DNA of 38,310 nt from Candidatus Hydrogenedentota bacterium (GTDB lineage Bacteria > Hydrogenedentota > Hydrogenedentia > Hydrogenedentales > SLHB01). The notes beneath the pieces are model-generated. The model saw only the letters and a list, made by a program, of their open reading frames with translations. It was not told where the DNA came from and did no database searches. Numbering within the stretch: position 1 is the stretch's first letter; each line of letters begins with the position of its first letter. Made by a program: the position numbers and the translations under genes. This document shows positions 33,566 to 38,310 of this stretch, piece by piece. The DNA is taken from contig JACRLJ010000064.1 in assembly GCA_016215105.1 (NCBI GenBank), positions 1-38,310 of the forward strand, read 5' to 3'.

Positions 33566-34231
33566 ATGGACAATATCGCACAGATTATCTTCTTGGTGAT
33601 TATTCTGGGCATCGGCGCGGTCATCAAGCGCATTAGTGAAAAGAGCCAGGAAGAGGAAAGAAAGAAGAGTCCGCCGCGTACGACGCGCGCCGAGGATCTG
33701 CCCGAAGCGACGCGGCGCATGATTTACGGGACGCCTGAAGTTCCCATGGCGCGTCCGGCGCGTCCCGCCGTATTCGAAGAGGACCGCGAGGGCATCAACG
33801 ACGAGGGTGAAGAGGCGCCGCGTGGCCGCGCGCAGAAGACGCCGGATGTGCTCGTGTTGCTTCAACAGATGGCGCAACAAGCGCAGGGCGCGGCGCCAGT
33901 GTCTCGGACACCAGCTCCTGTTGCGCGCCCCGTGCCTGCGCGTCCCGCGGGCCAGCCTCCGATGCGCCGGGTCCCTGTGGAGCAGGCTCCTTTGCGCCCC
34001 GCCGCTCCCCAGCGGCAAACACCTCCGCCCAGGCAGCAGCCCAAGCAACGTCCAATGCCTGCGCAGGCGGTCCCGCCCAAGGCCGTCGTTCCGCCGCCGG
34101 CCGCGAAGGCTGCCGCGCCACGCCGCGAACGCAAGGCCGCGCCACTGCGGGCCATTCTGCGCGACTTGGACGATGTTCGGCGCGGGATCGTGCTCGCGGA
34201 GGTTCTGGGGACGCCGAAAGGATTGCTGTAA
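33566..34231 (+). CDS. Proline-rich single-pass membrane protein of the floA operon
   Basis: A 221-residue protein with one N-terminal membrane helix (about 6-20), a charged stretch, a long Ala/Pro/Gln-rich segment (about 90-195), and a conserved-looking C-terminus: LRAILRDLDDVRRGIVLAEVLGTPKGLL, given here as LRAILRDLDDVRRG and IVLAEVLGTPKGLL. I recall planctomycete-type proteins after floA that share this layout and a helical LRRAIVLSEILGPP-like end, but no function is established. It starts 34 bases after floA. The disordered middle and the short conserved tail would suit a tether or adaptor for the microdomain. Confidence 0.75.
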   Translation: MDNIAQIIFLVIILGIGAVIKRISEKSQEEERKKSPPRTTRAEDLPEATRRMIYGTPEVPMARPARPAVFEEDREGINDEGEEAPRGRAQKTPDVLVLLQQMAQQAQGAAPVSRTPAPVARPVPARPAGQPPMRRVPVEQAPLRPAAPQRQTPPPRQQPKQRPMPAQAVPPKAVVPPPAAKAAAPRRERKAAPLRAILRDLDDVRRGIVLAEVLGTPKGLL

Positions 34232-34620
34232 GGGCTACGACTGGGCCGCAAGAGTTGGTTCTGATAGCCCTCGGTGGCCGCGCTCCTAAGGCGGGGCTTG
34301 CGCGGGGGCCGATCTACGCGTCCCGACCGGCGAATGAGGACAGCCGCCCTCCCGGTTTCGGCGCCTTTGCCTAGGAGTTCGGCCAGAAAGCATCTGCAAG
34401 TTGTTTAACACCATCGCTCGATTTTGTCGGGTCTTGGTAAAAGGAGGCTTTCTGGCCGCGCCTCTAGTGTTCTTTTCACGAACAGTTCCGTCCCTGGGCG
34501 CTTGGCTCAGAATTTAAGCGTTGGAAGTCGTGTCTCTGGCAGAACATAGGTTCCTCTTGGGGGCTTTTCTCATTCCACCTGCTATGTCGGTGCTTGATGA
34601 ATATGGTAGACTTCCTGTCT
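34232..34620. other. Repeat-bearing intergenic region upstream of the XPB gene
   Basis: About 390 bases without a credible gene. It carries the TGAGGACAGCCGCCCT block (34335-34350) and a full copy of the 92-bp element (34376-34466). No clear promoter was found. Confidence 0.5.
34376..34466. repeat. 92-bp inverted-repeat element, copy D
   Basis: CGGCCAGAAAGC at the left and GGAGGCTTTCTGGCCGCGCC at the right, with ATCTGCAAGTTGTTTAA inside, as in the copy at 19562. The extreme left end is shortened (no GGCG). Confidence 0.65.
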
Positions 34621-36306
34621 ATGACAACACTTGAAGCCAATGTGAAACCGGTGATTGTGCAGTCGGACCGGTCTATTTTGCTGGAGACCGACGGTCCGAA
34701 TTTCGAGGCGGCGCGCGACAGCCTGGCCTCGTTTGCGGAATTGGTCAAGTCGCCGGAACACATTCACACCTATCGCATTACTCCCCTGTCCCTTTGGAAC
34801 GCGGCGGCCGCCGGTATGACCGCTCAGCAAATCGTGGACTTGCTCTTTCAGTACAGCAAGTACGAAGTTCCGCAGAACATTATTGTAGACGTGCATGACA
34901 ACGTTGCGCGCTACGGCAAGCTCAAGTTGTTCAAGCGCGAAGACGGCACGCTCGTTCTCTACGCCGATGATCCGGTGTTCATCATGGAACTGCTCGGGCA
35001 GAGGGCGTTGCAGCCGTTCGTCACCGGGTCGCCCGACGGGAAGCACATCTTCGTCAAACCCAACGAACGCGGCAACGTCAAGTGCGCACTGATCAAGATT
35101 GGATATCCCGTCGAAGACTTGGCGGGATACGTGGACGGAGCGCCGCTCCAGCTTTCGTTGCGCGAGTCCGCGTTGACCGGCCGGGCCTTTGGACTACGCA
35201 AGTACCAGCGAGAAGCGGTGGACGCGTTCTACCTCAACGGGTCGAATCAGGGCGGCAGCGGTGTGGTTGTGCTGCCCTGCGGCGCGGGAAAGACCGTGGT
35301 GGGGATCGGCGCGGTGCATAAGCTGCAGACGCAGACGCTGGTGCTGACGACGAACACCGTGGCGTTGCGCCAGTGGAAGAACGAGTTGCTCGACAAGACC
35401 ACCCTAACCGACGAGCAGATTGGCGAATATAGCGGCGACTCGAAAGAGATTCGTCCAGTGACTATCGCTACGTATCAGGTCCTGACGTATCGGAAAGCGA
35501 AGGACAGCCCGTTTGTTCACTTCAGTCTGTTCGACGAAGCGAATTGGGGGTTGATTATCTACGACGAGGTGCATTTGCTGCCGGCTCCGGTTTTCCGGGC
35601 GACGGCGTCCTTGCAGGCGCGGAGGCGCATGGGGCTGACGGCGACGCTGGTGCGCGAGGACGCGCGCGAAGACGACGTGTTCAGCCTGATTGGGCCGAAA
35701 AAGTACGACGTGCCGTGGAAGGTGCTGGAGAAGCAGGGTTGGATTGCGCAGGCGGTGTGCGGCGAGATTCGGGCGCCGCTGCCTCCGGAGGAACGGTACC
35801 GCTACGCGATATCGGACAAGCGCGGGAAGTTTCGGGTCGCATCGACCAATCCGGTCAAAGACGCGATCTGCGAACGCCTGATCGCGAAGCACAAAGACGA
35901 CAACATCCTGATCATCGGCCAGTACTTGGATCAGCTGAAAATATTGGCAAAGCGGTTCAAGGCGCCGATCATCACGGGCCGGACGGCGAATCGGGAGCGC
36001 GAGGAGTTGTACGGCGCGTTCCGCGAGGGCAAGGTGAAGCTGCTGATCGTGTCGAAGGTTGCGAATTTTGCCATTGATCTGCCCGACGCTAACGTGGCCA
36101 TTCAGGTGTCCGGGACATTTGGGTCACGCCAGGAGGAGGCGCAGCGTCTGGGCCGCATCCTGCGTCCGAAAAGCGAAGGCACGGTTGCGCGGTTCTATTC
36201 GCTCGTGTCTCGGGACACGTGCGACCAGGACTACAGCGTGAAGCGGCAGTTGTTTCTCACCGAGCAAGGCTACCGCTACGAGATTCTCAACGCCGAGGAT
36301 GTGTGA
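34621..36306 (+). CDS. XPB/Ssl2-like DNA helicase
   Basis: A 561-residue superfamily-2 helicase of the bacterial XPB type. The N-terminal domain (PVIVQSDRSILLE; HTYRITPLSLWNAAAAG) aligns from its first residues with mycobacterial XPB, so the ATG at 34621 is chosen over the TTG and ATGs up to 9 codons upstream. Motif I is CGAGKT (220-225), motif II DEVH (314-317), motif III GLTATLVRED, and motif VI QEEAQRLGRILRPK; the RED residues of the XPB-specific motif are present. XPB unwinds DNA 3'-5' in repair. The stop is followed within 3 bases by the start of an AddB-like gene, suggesting a joint role in DNA processing. Confidence 0.93.
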   Translation: MTTLEANVKPVIVQSDRSILLETDGPNFEAARDSLASFAELVKSPEHIHTYRITPLSLWNAAAAGMTAQQIVDLLFQYSKYEVPQNIIVDVHDNVARYGKLKLFKREDGTLVLYADDPVFIMELLGQRALQPFVTGSPDGKHIFVKPNERGNVKCALIKIGYPVEDLAGYVDGAPLQLSLRESALTGRAFGLRKYQREAVDAFYLNGSNQGGSGVVVLPCGAGKTVVGIGAVHKLQTQTLVLTTNTVALRQWKNELLDKTTLTDEQIGEYSGDSKEIRPVTIATYQVLTYRKAKDSPFVHFSLFDEANWGLIIYDEVHLLPAPVFRATASLQARRRMGLTATLVREDAREDDVFSLIGPKKYDVPWKVLEKQGWIAQAVCGEIRAPLPPEERYRYAISDKRGKFRVASTNPVKDAICERLIAKHKDDNILIIGQYLDQLKILAKRFKAPIITGRTANREREELYGAFREGKVKLLIVSKVANFAIDLPDANVAIQVSGTFGSRQEEAQRLGRILRPKSEGTVARFYSLVSRDTCDQDYSVKRQLFLTEQGYRYEILNAEDV

Positions 36307-36308
36307 GC

Positions 36309-38310
36309 GTGGCGCGTGTGCGCCTCATCTGCGGTGGACAACGCTCGGAGCGGGCGCATACGCTCGACGCGTTGATGTGGGAACACTGGGACCACGGCGT
36401 CTTTCTCCTTCCTACCCGCCGGGCTGCGGCGCGCCGATCCGAGGCGCTCATCCTCGAGGGAGACCGGGCGGGCGCGTGGGGGCGAAAAGTAACGACGTTC
36501 GAAGAATTCCTTAGGGGGCTCCTGCAATCCGAACACAGCGCCGCCGAGGGGATTGACGAGTGTGAGCGGCGCCTGCTGCTCGAACGCGTCGTAAACCGGC
36601 TGCGTTCACAAGGCGCGTTCGGCGCCATGGGGGAGGCCGCCGTCAGCGACGGATTCCTCTCGCATATGCTCCGGGTTATTTCCGATCTGAAACAAGCCGC
36701 GATAGAACCGTCGGAATTCAGGGCGGGCGCAGGGAGGCGGAAGAATGCGGCGCCGCTGGATGCGGTAGTGGCAGCGGTCTACGAGGCCTATCAGGCCGCA
36801 CTACTGGCGGTCAACGCGTACGACACCCAGGGTTTGTATTGGGAATCGCGTCTGCTGTGTGAACGCGGGCGGCCGCGCGCCTTGGCAAATGTCCGCGTCC
36901 TGCTGCTGGACGGCTTCGACGACTTTACGCCGTCCGAATTCCGGTTGCTGGTGTCGCTCGCGCCCTATCTCGATGAGTTAGTGGTGGGCCTGAACTGCGA
37001 TCCCGAACGGCCAAGCCGGCGGGACCTGGACGCCATCCCTCTGGATACGATGAACAGGCTTCGCGAGGAGTTTGAGGCCGAACTGATAACGCTGGGGGAG
37101 CCCGAGCCGGCCTCGTATACGGAATTTGCCGCCAGCCACTTGTTTTGGCGCGATAGGCCGCCTTCACCCACGAGTCTCGCGGCGAATCTGGAGATTCAGC
37201 CGTGTTTAGGCGCCTTGCATGAAGTTGAGACTATAGGGCGGCGCATCAAGGCGTTGCTGCTGGACGGAACGCCGGCGGCGGAAATCGCGATAGTGTACCG
37301 TGACGCAGCGCCGGTGATGGGCACGCTGCGATCGGTGTTCTCGGAGTTCGGAATACCTTTGGTGGTCCATGAACAACCCAGGTTGTGCGAATCGGCGGTG
37401 GGCACGTACGGGCTGAGTTTACTGGAGGCGATTGAAGGCTGGAAGCGCGAGGACGTGGTTGGCGTCTTGACTTCGTCGTGGTTTAATTGTCCGGAGGAGG
37501 TTTCGCGCGAGTCCCTGGACGCGGTTCCCTTGATCTCTCGCGCCGCTGGAATTGTCGAGGGGTACAGCGAATGGGAGTCCCGCCTTACGCGTCTGGCGGC
37601 GGCGCTCGAACGAGAGAGTGATCCGTCGCTGAAGGACCTTCGACGACGCGCGCCCGGCGCGGCAGGAATCACCCTCGGCGTCCTGGCGTGTCTCAAGGCG
37701 CTCAAGGAGATCTCGGATGGCCTTGGGGACTCGGCTACGCCCGATGCGTTTGCGAAGCGGCTCGACGAGGTCTTCGATAAGACGCGCATTGCGGAGACGC
37801 TCGAACGCGCGGTACCCGAGATCAATCGTGACGCGGAACGCAACGCCTTGTCAGCGCTGCGTGGCGTTCTCGGGATGGTCAACGAGTGGTATTCGCAGGA
37901 TGATCGGCCCGAGGCGATTCCGCGCGCGGAATTCGTGACGCGGCTGCGTCAACTGCTGAGGACGGTCTCATATGCGTATCCCAATCCGCCCGAGGGCGTG
38001 TCGTGCATTTCGGCGGCAGCGCTGCGCGGATTGCGTTTCGAGTATGTGTTCTTTGGCGGGGTCAACGAAGGGGATGTTCCCAAGCCGGCCGCGGTGAATG
38101 CGATCTATTCGGACGATGACATCGAGGATTTGCGCGAGGCCGGAATCAAGATCGAGGGGCGGCGCCGGCAGAGTCAGCGTGAGATTCGCCTGTTTCAGCA
38201 CGTTTTCGAGGCGGTTCGGCGGCGGTTGTGCCTGACGTGGCGCACGGCCGGCCGCGGCGGGTCGGCGGCGCTTGCCAGCCCGTCTCTGGCCGATGCGCTG
38301 GCACTGTTCC
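36309..38310 (+). CDS. AddB-like helicase-nuclease subunit, N-terminal part (3' end outside window)
   Basis: The frame is open from 36309 to the window end (667 codons). It matches AddB-type proteins, the inactivated superfamily-1 helicase subunit of AddAB double-strand-break enzymes: LLLDGFDDFTPSEFRLL, the EIAIVYRD segment, and the late motif ALRGLRFEYVFFGGVNEGD-like block (ISAAALRGLRFEYVFFGGV). At the N-terminus RLICGGQRSERAHTLD sits where the P-loop should be, but GKT is replaced, so ATP binding there is doubtful. The PD-(D/E)XK nuclease and FeS cysteines, normally C-terminal, lie beyond the window. I start at the GTG at 36309, with GAGGA 9 bases upstream; GTG at 36303 would overlap the XPB stop. 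No AddA is visible. Confidence 0.85.
   Translation, partial: MARVRLICGGQRSERAHTLDALMWEHWDHGVFLLPTRRAAARRSEALILEGDRAGAWGRKVTTFEEFLRGLLQSEHSAAEGIDECERRLLLERVVNRLRSQGAFGAMGEAAVSDGFLSHMLRVISDLKQAAIEPSEFRAGAGRRKNAAPLDAVVAAVYEAYQAALLAVNAYDTQGLYWESRLLCERGRPRALANVRVLLLDGFDDFTPSEFRLLVSLAPYLDELVVGLNCDPERPSRRDLDAIPLDTMNRLREEFEAELITLGEPEPASYTEFAASHLFWRDRPPSPTSLAANLEIQPCLGALHEVETIGRRIKALLLDGTPAAEIAIVYRDAAPVMGTLRSVFSEFGIPLVVHEQPRLCESAVGTYGLSLLEAIEGWKREDVVGVLTSSWFNCPEEVSRESLDAVPLISRAAGIVEGYSEWESRLTRLAAALERESDPSLKDLRRRAPGAAGITLGVLACLKALKEISDGLGDSATPDAFAKRLDEVFDKTRIAETLERAVPEINRDAERNALSALRGVLGMVNEWYSQDDRPEAIPRAEFVTRLRQLLRTVSYAYPNPPEGVSCISAAALRGLRFEYVFFGGVNEGDVPKPAAVNAIYSDDDIEDLREAGIKIEGRRRQSQREIRLFQHVFEAVRRRLCLTWRTAGRGGSAALASPSLADALALF

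Overview
The window is a high-GC bacterial stretch, and its gene content suggests a free-living, Gram-negative glycan degrader of the PVC/Hydrogenedentota kind. The pointers are an exported Tat sulfatase, GH42, sialidase-like and pectate-lyase-like enzymes without a SusC/D pair, a planctomycete-style ECF sigma factor with a long C-terminal extension, a long NfeD plus FloA operon, and bacterial XPB. The assignment to a phylum is an inference from these families. No rRNA, tRNA, CRISPR array or complete transposase gene was seen.

Layout. (1) 1-11.9 kb: the tail of a CstA transporter runs into an exported sulfatase. Facing it is a minus-strand run (sialidase-like, esterase, UroD-like, GH42, sodium-solute symporter). 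A divergent multidomain pectate-lyase-like protein closes the region. Together these look like a locus for trimming and importing sulfated or acylated polysaccharide. (2) 12.05-14.1 kb: an ECF sigma factor fused to a membrane anchor and three secretin/STN-like modules. (3) 14.2-17.1 kb: an arsenic operon arsR-arsC-arsM-acr3 with a 24-bp perfect palindromic operator over its promoter. (4) 17.2-21.6 kb: a PD40 beta-propeller lipoprotein, a SAM methyltransferase and an ArnT/PMT-like membrane glycosyltransferase, separated by a repeat-dense spacer. (5) 22.0-28.7 kb: housekeeping genes recO, lepA (with a damaged C-terminus), two tandem signal peptidases each carrying a second degenerate peptidase domain, and hemW (whose start lies inside a dispersed repeat). 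(6) 28.75-29.6 kb: a minus-strand secreted protein of unknown function. (7) 30.06-34.2 kb: a five-gene membrane-microdomain operon (long NfeD, a 101-aa protein, short NfeD, FloA, a proline-rich membrane protein). (8) 34.6-38.3 kb: XPB-like helicase followed at once by an AddB-like protein that runs off the window.

The intergenic spaces hold several dispersed palindromic repeats. The best defined is a roughly 92-bp element bounded by a 16-bp inverted repeat (arm GGCGCGGCCAGAAAGC). It has three full-length copies and shorter derivatives, one of which sits almost exactly where base skew changes from C-rich to G-rich (about 11.9 kb). The observations I would follow first are the sigma-STN fusion, the duplicated signal peptidases, the repeat family with its intrusion into hemW, and the XPB/AddB pair.
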